A DNA stretch of 64,000 bases from UBA4744 sp963723165. Lineage in GTDB: Bacteria > Actinomycetota > Acidimicrobiia > Spongiisociales > UBA4744. The stretch lies in assembly GCA_963723165.1 (NCBI GenBank), contig CAVRPP010000012.1, forward strand, positions 16,402-80,401. The letters are read 5' to 3'. Positions 33,403-42,675 of this stretch are shown here, in pieces. The notes below the pieces were generated by a model. The model was not told the DNA's origin. It did not search any database and saw nothing but the letters and a program-made list of their open reading frames with translations. The translations under genes and the position numbers were made by a program. Positions within the stretch are counted from its first letter, which is position 1. Each line of letters opens with the position of its first letter.

Positions 33403-33765
33403 TCAGGATCCCAGGGTAACCACCCGGGCGTAGCCGAAAAGGCCGACCAGGACGATCGCAACGACCCACCACATCCACGAGCGGAGGCGGTGGACTGAGG
33501 GCCCAGGGCCGAGTGGCTCAACCTCGCCGACCACCGCGTCGGCATCGGCCGCCAGCAGAATCAGGCGGGCTTCCTCCATCCGTTCGGGCGGGATCCACAG
33601 TTCGGTAACGGCCATCGCCCCGATGTTCAGCCGGTACGGGCCAAGCGCCTCGCCGCGAACGCTCGCCTCGATCCCTTCCGCCTCCAGTCGGGCGCGCAGC
33701 AGCATCGCCCGGTTCGGATCGCCAACGCTGACGAGGAGTACGTAGTTCGATTCCATTGCAACCAT
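33403..33765 (-). CDS. DUF2007-like membrane-anchored protein
   Basis: 120 residues, opposite to the proteasome genes. NYVLLVSVGDPNRAMLLRARLEAEGIEA is the DUF2007 'putative signal transducing' fold, ending in GAMAVTELWIPPERMEEARLIL; then a C-terminal membrane helix (SWMWWVVAIVLVGLFGYA). Present between prcA and pafA, it breaks the plus-strand run. A role with the proteasome is only suggested by position. Confidence 0.72.
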   Translation of the reverse strand: MVAMESNYVLLVSVGDPNRAMLLRARLEAEGIEASVRGEALGPYRLNIGAMAVTELWIPPERMEEARLILLAADADAVVGEVEPLGPGPSVHRLRSWMWWVVAIVLVGLFGYARVVTLGS

Positions 33766-33811
33766 TGTGGGGTATCTCTGCGCTTAGTCCGGAGCAAAGA
33801 TGTGGCCGGGG

Positions 33812-33817
33812 TACTCT
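33812..33817 (+). promoter_or_regulatory. putative -10 box, leaderless pafA
   Basis: TACTCT, 6 nt before GTG 33824, no ribosome site; this supports GTG 33824 rather than ATG 33800 as the start. Confidence 0.45.
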
Positions 33818-33823
33818 GACGCG

Positions 33824-35179
33824 GTGCAGCGAAGAATCTTCGGCATCGAGAATGAATACGGTGTGACGTGCACGCTGCGCGGCCAGCGGCGGCTCAGCCC
33901 AGACGAAGTCGCGCGCTACCTCTTCCGGCGGGTAGTCAGCTGGGGCCGCTCGTCGAACGTGTTTCTGGAGAACGGAGCCCGCCTCTACCTCGACGTGGGA
34001 AGCCACCCTGAATACGCCACCCCGGAGTGCGACAGTGTCTACGACGTGGTGGTGCACGACAAAGCCGGTGAACGGATTCTTGAAGGGCTGGTGGCTTCGG
34101 CGGAGGAGCGTCTGGCCGAGGAAGGCATCCGCGGCGAGATCTATCTCTTCAAGAACAACACCGACTCTGCCGGTAACTCCTACGGGTGTCATGAGAACTA
34201 CCTGGTCGGACGCCATGGTGACTTCCAGCGGGTTGTGGACACGCTGATCCCGTTTCTGGTCACCCGCCAGATCTACATCGGGGCAGGCAAGCTCCTGCAA
34301 ACCACGCGGGGGACCGTCTTCAGCGTCGCCCAAAGGGCCGAACACATCTGGGAAGGTGTCTCGTCGGCTACCACTCGAAGCCGGCCCATCATCAATACCC
34401 GGGATGAACCGCACGCAGATGCCGAACGCTATCGAAGGCTCCACGTGATCGCCGGGGATTCCAATATGTCGGAGTACGCGACCTATGTGAAGCTGGGAAC
34501 CGTGGCCGCGTTGCTGCAGATGATCGAAGACGACGTCGTATTTCGTGATCTGAGCCTGGAGAATCCGATCCGGGCGATCAGAGAGATCAGTCACGACCCG
34601 ACCTGCCGTCGCAAGATACGGTTGTCCAACGGGCGGGAACTGTCGGCGCTCGACATTCAGTGGGAGTATCTCGACCGAGCCATCAGGTACAGCCGTAGCC
34701 CGGGTTTTCCTGCTCCGGTGCAGCGTGCCATCGAGATGTGGGAACACCTCCTGACCGGCCTCGAGAAGGATCCAATGACTCTCGAACGTGAGGTGGACTG
34801 GGTTGCGAAGTACCAGCTCATCGATCGATACAGAGCCAGGTGGGGTCTTTCCCTTTCAGACCCGAGGATCGCTCTGCTGGATCTCTCTTACCACGACGTC
34901 AACCGTGATCGAGGGTTGTTCTACCTGCTGCAGCGCAAGGGTATGGTCGACCGGATGGTTACCGACGAGGCCATCGAAGACGCCATGGTCCGTCCACCCC
35001 AGACCACCAGGGCCCGGCTGCGCGGCGAGTTCATCAAGGCCGCCAAAGCGAAGAAACGCGACTTCACCGTGGACTGGGTCCACCTGAAGCTCAACGATCA
35101 AGCGCAGCGCACAGTGTTGTGCAAGGACCCGTTCAAAGCAACCGACGAGCGGGTTGAGAAGCTGATCAGCAGTCTCTGA
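33824..35179 (+). CDS. pafA: Pup-protein ligase
   Basis: 451 residues from GTG 33824 (MQRRIFGIENEYGVTCTL, the family start). RRLSPDEVARYLFRRVVSWG, NGARLYLDVGSHPEYATPEC, KNNTDSAGNSYGCHENYL and NTRDEPHADAERYRRLHVI form the glutamine-synthetase-like ATP site. It ligates the C-terminal Glu of deamidated Pup to target lysines. Paralogous with dop (same fold). Separate promoter; a bit later come the WYL genes. Confidence 0.95.
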   Translation: MQRRIFGIENEYGVTCTLRGQRRLSPDEVARYLFRRVVSWGRSSNVFLENGARLYLDVGSHPEYATPECDSVYDVVVHDKAGERILEGLVASAEERLAEEGIRGEIYLFKNNTDSAGNSYGCHENYLVGRHGDFQRVVDTLIPFLVTRQIYIGAGKLLQTTRGTVFSVAQRAEHIWEGVSSATTRSRPIINTRDEPHADAERYRRLHVIAGDSNMSEYATYVKLGTVAALLQMIEDDVVFRDLSLENPIRAIREISHDPTCRRKIRLSNGRELSALDIQWEYLDRAIRYSRSPGFPAPVQRAIEMWEHLLTGLEKDPMTLEREVDWVAKYQLIDRYRARWGLSLSDPRIALLDLSYHDVNRDRGLFYLLQRKGMVDRMVTDEAIEDAMVRPPQTTRARLRGEFIKAAKAKKRDFTVDWVHLKLNDQAQRTVLCKDPFKATDERVEKLISSL

Positions 35180-35267
35180 CCAGAAGTCAGTATTCATTGG
35201 TCGGTGGTCACCACCGGTGCCGGGTACTAGGTACGTCTCCCGACCAGCGATACAGTGACGGGTAGTC

Positions 35268-36188
35268 ATGAAACGTGTCATCGAACGTCTTCTCAACCTC
35301 CTGGCTTTTCTGCTCACAACCGGTCGGCCGGTCTCGGCCGAGGAAATCCGTATGACGGTTGCGGGGTACGACCAGGAGAACGATGAGGCCTTTCGACGCA
35401 TGTTCGAACGAGACAAGGATCTGCTCCGCAACATCGGCATACCCGTCGAGTTGCGACCAACCGATGTATGGGAGGTCGAGTTCGGGTATGTGGTTCCTCG
35501 CAACGAGTACGAGCTTCCCGATCCCGGTTTGACCGATGAAGAGCGGGCCGCCCTGTGGCTCTCCGCCCAGGTGGTACGGCTCGGCGGGCAACCGTCCGGA
35601 CCCGAGGCTCTGCTGAAACTGGGGGGTGCCGCTATGTCGGGCGCCGGGGAGCCACTGGCTGCGGACCTGGGCCCGGTGGCGGACTCGCTGGCGGTGGTAT
35701 TCGAGGCGGTCACCCAGCGGCGGCTACTCACATTTGACTATCGGGGGCGATCACGCCGGGTGAATCCCTACGGTCTCCTGCATCAGCGCGGCCACTGGTA
35801 TCTGGTTGCGGATGAGGGCGGAGCAGTCCGGGCGTACCGGGTTGACCGTGGTGCGAACTACTCGGCGGCCGGCCAGCCGGCCGCATTCGATCGACCGGCC
35901 GGCTTCCGCCTGCGCGAAGCGCTCCCGGCCCTTCCGTGGCAAGCCGGGGAAGAGGATCTCGAGGCGGTCGTTGTTTTTGATCCCGAGGTCGCCTGGTGGG
36001 CACGCCGCCAGCTGGCCGAACCTGCAGACGAGCTGCCCGATGGATCCCTGCGGGCCAGGATGCACGTGGCGAATCCGTCGGCGTTCATCGGCTGGTTGCT
36101 GGCATTTGAAGACAAGGCCGAGATCATCGGTCCAGAACCTCTTCGAGCGCAGTTGCTCGATCTCGTGAGAGGCGAGAGTCATGAGTAA
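35268..36188 (+). CDS. pafB: WYL-domain regulator, PafB-like
   Basis: 306 residues. N-terminal winged helix (MKRVIERLLNLLAFLLTTGRP), then a WYL domain (LTFDYRGRSRRVNPYGLLHQ, GHWYLVADEGGAVRAYRVDR) and a C-terminal WCX-like extension. In mycobacteria PafB and PafC form a heterodimer that activates a LexA-independent DNA-damage regulon. The pafC start overlaps its end by 8 nt. Confidence 0.9.
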   Translation: MKRVIERLLNLLAFLLTTGRPVSAEEIRMTVAGYDQENDEAFRRMFERDKDLLRNIGIPVELRPTDVWEVEFGYVVPRNEYELPDPGLTDEERAALWLSAQVVRLGGQPSGPEALLKLGGAAMSGAGEPLAADLGPVADSLAVVFEAVTQRRLLTFDYRGRSRRVNPYGLLHQRGHWYLVADEGGAVRAYRVDRGANYSAAGQPAAFDRPAGFRLREALPALPWQAGEEDLEAVVVFDPEVAWWARRQLAEPADELPDGSLRARMHVANPSAFIGWLLAFEDKAEIIGPEPLRAQLLDLVRGESHE

Positions 36189-37110
36189 AACCGCTCGCCG
36201 CCTCACCCGTATCCTCTCCATGGTTCCGTGGGTCATCGCCAACCAGGGTGCCAGTGTCGATGAGGTGTGCCGGCGGTTTGGCTACAGCGAACGGGAATTG
36301 CTCGAAGACCTGAATCTGGTCTTTGTGTGCGGTCTTCCCGGATACGGGCCGGGCGATCTGATGGTTGCGTATGTCGAGAACGATGAGGTGATCGTCGACA
36401 TGGCGGATTACTTCTCCCGCCCGTTTCGGCTCACTCCGGCCGAGGCGCTCGGATTGCTCGCCTCCGGCTCGGCTCTGATCAGTACCGCACAAGCGCCGGA
36501 GGTCCTCGAGCAAGCCGTCGCCAAGCTGGCTGCCGCCCTCGGTATCGATCCTGATGAAGCCGTTGTGGTCGACCTGGCGGGTGAGTCCTCCCTGGTCCGG
36601 GTTCTGCGCCAGGGCGTAGCCGACGCAAGGGTGGTGAGTCTTACCTACACATCCCTCAGCAAGGGCGAGACGCGTGAGCGGCTTGTCGAACCCTGGTCGG
36701 TCTTCTCGACCCTGGGCAACTGGTACCTGTCGGGCTTCTGCCGGACGGCCGGAGGCGAGCGGGTCTTTCGGGTCGATCGGATCCAACAGGCCGAACTGAC
36801 CGAGGAACACTTCACGCCACCCGTCGAACCTCCACCGCCGGAGGTCCGCTACACGCCGTCCGAGGACGACGTGCGGGCCACCATCAAACTGGGGGAGCGC
36901 GCCCGCTGGGTCGCTGAGTACTACCCGGTCGAAGTGCTTTCGGACTCCGGCTCCGAAATGGTGATCGAGTTTTCGGCCGCCGATGTTTCGGTCGCCGCCC
37001 GCTTGCTTCTCCGGCTGGGGGCCGACGCCCGCTTGATCGACGGTCCCGAGACCGAGGTTGCTCTCGCAGACCTTCGAACCCGGATTCTGGCCCGCTACCA
37101 GAGCCGCTGA
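36181..37110 (+). CDS. pafC: WYL-domain regulator, PafC-like
   Basis: 309 residues: helix-turn-helix N-terminus (LTRILSMVPWVIANQGASVDE), then a WYL domain (VVSLTYTSLSKGETRERLVEPW, GNWYLSGFCRTAGGERVFRVDRI). Partner of PafB. Overlaps it by 8 nt (translational coupling). Two hairpins follow at 37132-37189. Confidence 0.9.
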   Translation: MSKTARRLTRILSMVPWVIANQGASVDEVCRRFGYSERELLEDLNLVFVCGLPGYGPGDLMVAYVENDEVIVDMADYFSRPFRLTPAEALGLLASGSALISTAQAPEVLEQAVAKLAAALGIDPDEAVVVDLAGESSLVRVLRQGVADARVVSLTYTSLSKGETRERLVEPWSVFSTLGNWYLSGFCRTAGGERVFRVDRIQQAELTEEHFTPPVEPPPPEVRYTPSEDDVRATIKLGERARWVAEYYPVEVLSDSGSEMVIEFSAADVSVAARLLLRLGADARLIDGPETEVALADLRTRILARYQSR

Positions 37111-37131
37111 CTGCCTCTCCTGAACATGGTT

Positions 37132-37145
37132 CCGGGCGAGCCCGG
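37132..37145 (+). terminator. hairpin after pafC
   Basis: CCGGG-CGAG-CCCGG, a 5-bp G/C stem with a tetraloop, 21 nt after the pafC stop. Short but G/C only. Confidence 0.4.
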
Positions 37146-37167
37146 CTACCTGCGCCACTAGTTCGCT

Positions 37168-37189
37168 GGGACTATTTCCTAATAGTCCC
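37168..37189. promoter_or_regulatory. perfect 9-bp inverted repeat GGGACTATT-TCCT-AATAGTCCC
   Basis: A 22-bp palindrome 62 nt before the zinc-ribbon gene start. Could be the second arm of a pafC terminator or a dimeric regulator site; the half-site GGGACTA resembles DosR half-sites, but the spacing differs from the DosR 20-bp box. Neither reading is established. Confidence 0.45.
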
Positions 37190-37251
37190 TTCAGCCCGAA
37201 GCCGGTCCGGCCGATAACCCGTGTGTACGAAACGGTTAGCGGAGAAACCGA

Positions 37252-37554
37252 ATGACCACCATCAAAACCACATGCGAACGGTGCGGAGACGTAGAGCTGG
37301 AACCCAGCGATCTCGCCCTCGAGCTCGACCCCACCCAGGAGTCCGGTGTCTACCTTTTCACCTGCCCAACTTGTGTCGCAGTGCAGCGCCGGCCCGCCAA
37401 TCCGCGAGTGGTCAACGTGCTCCTCGCCACCGGTGTCAGCTACGAGGTGGTTGCACCCTCGCCGAGCGACGATCCGATCACCGAAGCTGAGATCGAAGCC
37501 TTTGCCGACCGGCTGTACAGCGAAGAAGACCTCTTCCGCCTTCTCACCCCCTAG
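37252..37554 (+). CDS. small zinc-ribbon protein before tatB
   Basis: 100 residues. TTCERCGDVE and LFTCPTCVAVQ make a CxxC...CxxC ribbon; the rest is acidic with SDDPITEAEIEAFADRL like many actinobacterial small proteins. GGAGAAA precedes the ATG. Probably a DNA- or protein-binding adaptor; unknown partner. Confidence 0.7.
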   Translation: MTTIKTTCERCGDVELEPSDLALELDPTQESGVYLFTCPTCVAVQRRPANPRVVNVLLATGVSYEVVAPSPSDDPITEAEIEAFADRLYSEEDLFRLLTP

Positions 37555-37624
37555 CCAACTGCCGGCTCCTCCGATTACCGCCCATGCCGGATTCACGGCA
37601 CAGCACTAGCATGCCGCCCGGGCC

Positions 37625-37996
37625 ATGTTCGACTCAATCAGTTTCACCGAACTCGTCACCATTCTCCTGATCGCCCTGGTGGTGTTCGGGCCGCAACGTC
37701 TGCCCGAGCTGGCCCGCAAAGCCGGCAAATGGGCCAGAGAGATACGCCAAACAGCCTCTGAGTTCCGAAAGGGATTGGACCAAGAGGTCGGCGATCTCAA
37801 GAAGCCTTTCACCGAAGTGAAAGCCGATCTCGACAAAGCGCGCGACGACCTGAAGACGGCAGGCGAAAGCGTGAAGAAGTCGGTGGAATGGGTAGGACCT
37901 CCTCCCGTCGTCGGGCCTCAGGCACCGGAGGCGTCAACGGATCGGGAGCCGGGACGGCCCGTCGAGAAACCCGAGGGACCAGAGGCGACGGAGTGA
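37625..37996 (+). CDS. tatB: TatA/TatB-family translocase subunit
   Basis: 123 residues. One membrane helix (TELVTILLIALVVFG) and GPQRLPELARKAGKWAREIRQ, which has the GPxRLP of TatB rather than the FGxxKLP of TatA, then an amphipathic helix and a Pro/Glu-rich tail. Works with TatC in twin-arginine export of folded proteins. The stop overlaps tatC as GTGA. No tatA-like gene lies nearby. Confidence 0.88.
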   Translation: MFDSISFTELVTILLIALVVFGPQRLPELARKAGKWAREIRQTASEFRKGLDQEVGDLKKPFTEVKADLDKARDDLKTAGESVKKSVEWVGPPPVVGPQAPEASTDREPGRPVEKPEGPEATE

Positions 37997-38709
37997 CCGA
38001 AGAGCGCCGCCAGCCGATTCTCGAACATCTCAACGAGCTCCGCTGGAGGCTGGTGAAGAGCGCCGTCGCGCTCACCGTCGGTGCGGTCGTCGCCTTTTTC
38101 TTTCGAGACTGGTTGTTCGATCTCCTCGAGGCCCCGTACCGGTTGGCTATCGACGATACCGACGCCCTCGCCCAATTTCAGGTAACCGAGGGTTTCTCCG
38201 TGGCGATGCGTTTGGCGCTCTTCGGCGGCACCTTGCTGGCCAGTCCCATCCTGCTTTACCAGATCTGGGCGTTCGTCAATCCGGCCCTTACTCAGCGGGA
38301 ACGGAAATGGACCGTACCCATTGTCGTCGCGCTGGCTGTGCTGTTCACCGGTGGTGTGGTCTTCGGATACATCATCCTCCCGCGTGGTCTGGAGTTTCTC
38401 CTCGGAATCCAGAGCGGTCTGGAGCCAATAATCGGGGTGGGCAGCTACATCTCGTTGGCTCTTAGATTCCTGCTTGTGTTCGGCCTGGCCTTTGAATTCC
38501 CGGTGTTCCTGTTCGCGGCGGCAGCCGCCGGGTTGCTGTCATCGCAGCAACTAGCCCAGGGAAGGCGATGGGCGGTGCTCATCATCGTGGTGCTGGGGGC
38601 GGTCGTTACTCCGACCGGAGATCCACTCACGCTGATGGCCTTGTCGGTCCCTCTCTATCTGCTGTATGAGTTGACCATCCTTCTGGTCAAACTCATCCTG
38701 CGGAAATGA
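37993..38709 (+). CDS. tatC: Tat translocase subunit TatC
   Basis: 238 residues with six membrane helices. ILEHLNELRWRLVKSAVAL is the N-terminal twin-arginine-recognition region; ASPILLYQIWAFVNPALTQRERK carries the conserved cytoplasmic-loop Glu. GTGA overlap with tatB; ATGA overlap with the helicase. The order pafC-tat-tatC-helY matches Mycobacterium. Confidence 0.95.
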   Translation: MTEERRQPILEHLNELRWRLVKSAVALTVGAVVAFFFRDWLFDLLEAPYRLAIDDTDALAQFQVTEGFSVAMRLALFGGTLLASPILLYQIWAFVNPALTQRERKWTVPIVVALAVLFTGGVVFGYIILPRGLEFLLGIQSGLEPIIGVGSYISLALRFLLVFGLAFEFPVFLFAAAAAGLLSSQQLAQGRRWAVLIIVVLGAVVTPTGDPLTLMALSVPLYLLYELTILLVKLILRK

Positions 38710-41255
38710 GTGTTACAGGCTTCTTCGGCGATCTCCCTTTCCGGCCAGACGCTTTCCAGGAGATCGCTGCCGAAGTCATCGAGACCGGAGCGTCGGTGGT
38801 CGTTACTGCTCCCACCGGGTCGGGGAAGACCGTGGTCGCCGAGGTAGCCGTTCATCTGGCCATCGAACGCGGTCGCCGGGCCTTCTACACGACACCGATC
38901 AAGGCGCTTTCCAATCAGAAATTCGCCGACTTCCGAAGCGCATATGGCGAAGATCGTGTAGGCCTTCTGACCGGAGACAACTCGGTCAACGGTGACGCCC
39001 CGATAGTGGTCATGACCACCGAGGTGCTCCGGAACATGATCTACTCCGATCCGGGCAGCCTGGACGATCTCGATACGGTGATCCTCGATGAAGTGCACTA
39101 CCTGCAAGACCGTTTCCGGGGGGCTGTGTGGGAGGAGGTCATCATCCATGCGCCTGCCCATATCCAGCTGGTGTGTTTGTCGGCGACGGTCTCCAATGCT
39201 GATGAGTTCACCGATTGGGTTCGGTCACGGCGGGGCCCGACAACACTGGTCTTGGAAGACACTCGCCCGGTGCCGCTCGAGAGCTTGTATGCCGTGCACG
39301 ACCGGTTTTCGGACAACGGGGTGATCGTCGAGCCGATGTTGGTACGAAGGAAGGGGAAGAGCGAGCCCAACCCTGAGATTGTGAGGCTGCTGGCTCGCAA
39401 GCGCAGCAGGCGCCGGTACGCCACACCGCGCCGTGGCGAAGTCGTGCGGTTCTTGGCGGCACGAGGAATGGTCCCCGCCATCTATTTCATCTTCAGCCGG
39501 GCCGGGTGTGAAGATGCAGCCGGGCGTCTCATGGAGGCAGGGGTCAGCTTCACGACGCCGGACGAACGATCGGCGATCCGTGCCCACGCCGAGCAGCGGA
39601 CCGGCCATCTTGACGATCAGGACCTCGCCAGTCTCGGGTACGACCGGTGGGTTTCCCTGCTCTTGTCGGGGATCGCCGCCCACCACGCCGGCCTGGTGCC
39701 GGCCTTCAAAGAGACCGTGGAAGAACTGTTCCTGCTCGGACTCATCCGGGTTGTCTTCGCCACCGAGACTCTGGCACTCGGCATCAACATGCCTGCCAAA
39801 ACCGTCGTAATCGAGAACCTTTCACGATTCACCGGTGAGACCCACGAGCTGCTCCGGCCGGGTGACTACACCCAGCTCACCGGTCGAGCGGGACGAAGAG
39901 GAATCGATACCCAGGGTTACGGGATGGTGCTCTATTCGCGGTTCATCGAATTCGATCGCGTGGCCGGGATTGCCTCGGCGGGTTCCCATGCCTTGCGTTC
40001 GAGCTTTCGGCCGACCTACAACATGGCAGTCAATCTGGTTGCTAACTATCCGCGGCCGGAAGCCGAGAAACTCCTGAATTCTTCGTACGGGCAGTATCAA
40101 CGCCGCAGGAGCATCACTTCGTTGCGGCGCACGCTGGAACCCAAAGAGCAACGCCTGGCTGAGCTGGAGAAGAACGCCCGCTGTGACCGGGGCGACGTGG
40201 ACGAGTACCTGCGGCTGCTCCGGGCGACCGACGGTGCCGGACAGAAGAAGGTCGCAGGCAACTTCATCCGGACACTCCAGCCCGGGCAAGTGTTTGAGAT
40301 TCCGGGCGGCAAGCGCTCAGGTCGATACGTGGTTGTCAAGCAATGGCGCGGCGCAGATCCACCCCGAGTGGTGGTGCTCTCCGAGACCGGAAGTGTTGCC
40401 CAGTTCCGAACGGGGGATCTCGCCCCCGGAACCGTCCGCCTGGGTGCGCTGGCCCTCCCAAAACCCTATCAACCTCGCAATCCTCGCTTTCAGCAAGCCG
40501 CCGCCACAGCATTGCGGACCTTTCAGGCAACCCGGATGGACCCTATGCAAACAGCGCCGGCGGACCCGGTTGCCGACCATCCAGTCGCGTCGTGTCCGGA
40601 GCGGGCAACCCACATCAAGGCAGCGCGCCTTCTCGACCGGGCCGGACGCGAAGTGAAACGCCTCCGCCACCAGCTGGCGCTCGAGGGTGAAGGGCTGGTG
40701 GCGGAATTCCACGCCATTCTCGAACTTCTCTCCGACTGGGGCTACCTGGACGGATGGCAGCTCACGGCGGCCGGGGAGCGGCTGCGGTTCATCTACAACG
40801 AAACCGACCTGCTCCTGGCAGAGTCCCTCTCTCGTGGAGCGTTCGACGACCTGGATCCGGCCGAAACGGCGGCACTCGCTTCGTGTTTTGTCTATGAACC
40901 TCGCGCCGAGCAAACCGAAGATCGTTTGCCGACGCAACGGCTGACCCAGAGATGGAACTCCGTGGTCGAGTGTGGCGAATCGTTGACCCAGGCGGAACGC
41001 AAGCTCCACTTGCCTGAGACTCGCCCCCCCCATGCCGGGTTCTCCTCGCTGGCGTTTGCCTGGGCACACGGTGAGGATCTCGACTCGCTCCTCGGGGAAG
41101 ACGACCTTGCTGCCGGGGACTTCGTCAGAACCTGCCGGCAGCTGCTCGATCTGCTCCGCCAGCTCAGAGATGCCGAACCGGCCCTTCGTCGACAAGTCTC
41201 GGACGCGATCCGTATGCTCGATCGCGGCGTGGTAGCGGCGGGAGGTTTGATGTGA
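38706..41255 (+). CDS. helY: Ski2/Mtr4-like DEVH helicase
   Basis: 849 residues. Walker A TAPTGSGKT (near 30-40), Walker B as VILDEVHYLQD (about 125-135), LSATVSNADEFTDW (motif III), then GRAGRRGIDTQGYG (motif VI). C-terminal DSHCT-type region. Same place as helY (Rv2092c) after tatC in M. tuberculosis. Probably an RNA/DNA helicase in nucleic-acid surveillance; the exact substrate in actinomycetes is not known. Confidence 0.92.
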   Translation: MSVTGFFGDLPFRPDAFQEIAAEVIETGASVVVTAPTGSGKTVVAEVAVHLAIERGRRAFYTTPIKALSNQKFADFRSAYGEDRVGLLTGDNSVNGDAPIVVMTTEVLRNMIYSDPGSLDDLDTVILDEVHYLQDRFRGAVWEEVIIHAPAHIQLVCLSATVSNADEFTDWVRSRRGPTTLVLEDTRPVPLESLYAVHDRFSDNGVIVEPMLVRRKGKSEPNPEIVRLLARKRSRRRYATPRRGEVVRFLAARGMVPAIYFIFSRAGCEDAAGRLMEAGVSFTTPDERSAIRAHAEQRTGHLDDQDLASLGYDRWVSLLLSGIAAHHAGLVPAFKETVEELFLLGLIRVVFATETLALGINMPAKTVVIENLSRFTGETHELLRPGDYTQLTGRAGRRGIDTQGYGMVLYSRFIEFDRVAGIASAGSHALRSSFRPTYNMAVNLVANYPRPEAEKLLNSSYGQYQRRRSITSLRRTLEPKEQRLAELEKNARCDRGDVDEYLRLLRATDGAGQKKVAGNFIRTLQPGQVFEIPGGKRSGRYVVVKQWRGADPPRVVVLSETGSVAQFRTGDLAPGTVRLGALALPKPYQPRNPRFQQAAATALRTFQATRMDPMQTAPADPVADHPVASCPERATHIKAARLLDRAGREVKRLRHQLALEGEGLVAEFHAILELLSDWGYLDGWQLTAAGERLRFIYNETDLLLAESLSRGAFDDLDPAETAALASCFVYEPRAEQTEDRLPTQRLTQRWNSVVECGESLTQAERKLHLPETRPPHAGFSSLAFAWAHGEDLDSLLGEDDLAAGDFVRTCRQLLDLLRQLRDAEPALRRQVSDAIRMLDRGVVAAGGLM

Positions 41256-42136
41256 ACGACTGGCTGGTCATCGCCAATCCCTACGCGGGTCGGCGCAAGG
41301 AGATCGAGGAGCGCACCCGCAAAGCCCTGGCCGCCGAACGGATAGAGGCAGATATCGTGGCCCCGTACGGGGAGGTTGAGGTTCGCGCTTGCGTCGATGA
41401 AGCGGTGGCCGCCGGCCGGGATCGGGTCGTGGCAGTAGGGGGCGACGGGACCATCAACCTGGTCGTCGGTGCCTTGATGCAGCATCGTTGGCACACGCCC
41501 CCGACCCTGGGCGTCCTGCCGGCCGGATCGGGATCGGACTTCGTTCGGACCTTTGGTATCTCTCAGCGTTTGGAAGATGCGGTGCGTCACTTGCGGGGTG
41601 ACCAGGTCTACCTCTCGGACGTCGGTCTCTTGCGCGGCGGTTGGGGCGAGCGTCACTTCATCAATGTCGCAGATGCAGGTGTGTTGGCGGCCCTCGTGAA
41701 ACGAGCCGAGCGTCTCCCGCGCTGGTTGGGTCTGGCGCGCTACCACGTTGCTCTGCCCCTGGTCTACCCGCGCTTCCCCCAGGCAGAGATCAAGCTGACA
41801 ACCGATCGCCGCAACTATGAAGGTCCGGCCATGCTGGTTGTGTTCGGCAATGCACAATTCTTCGGCGGAGGATGGAACATCGCCCCCCGGGCCACAGTTA
41901 CCGACGGGCAATTCGACGTACAGGTGTTCAACGCCTCGAAGAAGGACGTGCCCCGACTATGGTTGCGCGCCAAGAGCGGCGATCACCTGAGAGACAAGAA
42001 AGTACAGAGGTTCTCGGCACAACGATTCACGCTCGAGGCCGATCCGGCTTGGCCGGTAGAGGCAGACGGCGAGTATTTCGGCTCCAGCCCGGTGGAGGGA
42101 GAGGTCCTGGCGGGAGCCATCAACATAAAGATCTAG
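41252..42136 (+). CDS. diacylglycerol/lipid kinase family protein
   Basis: 294 residues. VIANPYAGRRKEIEERTRKAL and AVGGDGTINLVVGAL give the ATP-binding GGDGT of DAGK-cat, followed by GVLPAGSGSDFVRTFGI. Family members phosphorylate diacylglycerol, phosphatidylglycerol or sphingoid lipids. GTGA overlap with helY suggests co-transcription. Confidence 0.87.
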   Translation: MNDWLVIANPYAGRRKEIEERTRKALAAERIEADIVAPYGEVEVRACVDEAVAAGRDRVVAVGGDGTINLVVGALMQHRWHTPPTLGVLPAGSGSDFVRTFGISQRLEDAVRHLRGDQVYLSDVGLLRGGWGERHFINVADAGVLAALVKRAERLPRWLGLARYHVALPLVYPRFPQAEIKLTTDRRNYEGPAMLVVFGNAQFFGGGWNIAPRATVTDGQFDVQVFNASKKDVPRLWLRAKSGDHLRDKKVQRFSAQRFTLEADPAWPVEADGEYFGSSPVEGEVLAGAINIKI

Positions 42137-42174
42137 CAGAGGTGAGGAGTACCAGGCCAACTTCGAAAGAGGTA

Positions 42175-42180
42175 TATACT
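42175..42180 (+). promoter_or_regulatory. putative -10 box of the DUF4193-like gene
   Basis: TATACT, 27 nt before ATG 42208, followed by GGAGGAG as ribosome site. No -35 consensus seen. Confidence 0.35.
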
Positions 42181-42207
42181 CCCGCCGCTTTTGGAACCGG
42201 AGGAGAA

Positions 42208-42663
42208 ATGGCCCGCAAGCCCAAGGCGGCCGACGAGGTGGACGCCGTCGGTGAGGACGAAGACACGGAAGCCGACGAAGTCGTCGACGAAGTTGAGCTC
42301 GATATTGACGAGGACATCGACGACGCTGACGAAAGCGATGTGATCGACGAGGTTGTCGCCGATGACGAGGTCGCCGATGACGACGACGAAGAAGACACCG
42401 ATGATGATGCCGAGGCTGAGGTCGACGAAGCCCTCGAAGAGCTGGAAGCCGAGGAACTAGAGCTCCTGGCGGAAGAGGTCGAAGACTCGCTGCTGGTCAA
42501 CGAGGCTACCGAGCTGAGGGAGATCCGCCGGGCAGAGCTTGGTCTCAATATCGGAGCCCAGGCGGCGCGGGTCGACGAATTCGTCTGCTCATCGTGCTTC
42601 CTGGTGAAGCGCACCAGCCAGCTCGCCAACAAGCGGAAACTCATCTGCCGCGACTGCGTATAG
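42208..42663 (+). CDS. acidic DUF4193-like zinc-ribbon protein
   Basis: 151 residues. The first 95 residues are nearly all Asp/Glu (DEDIDDADESD, DDDDEEDTDDD), then LNIGAQAARVDEFVCSSCFL and KRTSQLANKRKLICRDC: a CxxC...CxxC ribbon like DUF4193, a family confined to actinomycetes. GGAGGAG precedes the ATG. Such proteins may contact RNA polymerase or ribosomes; not proven. Confidence 0.8.
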   Translation: MARKPKAADEVDAVGEDEDTEADEVVDEVELDIDEDIDDADESDVIDEVVADDEVADDDDEEDTDDDAEAEVDEALEELEAEELELLAEEVEDSLLVNEATELREIRRAELGLNIGAQAARVDEFVCSSCFLVKRTSQLANKRKLICRDCV

Positions 42664-42675
42664 CGCGCCGGGCGG

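Noticed and set aside
37168..37189. Canonical DosR box
   Set aside because: The half-sites are similar but the total length is 22 rather than 20 and the centre differs; kept only as an unassigned palindrome.
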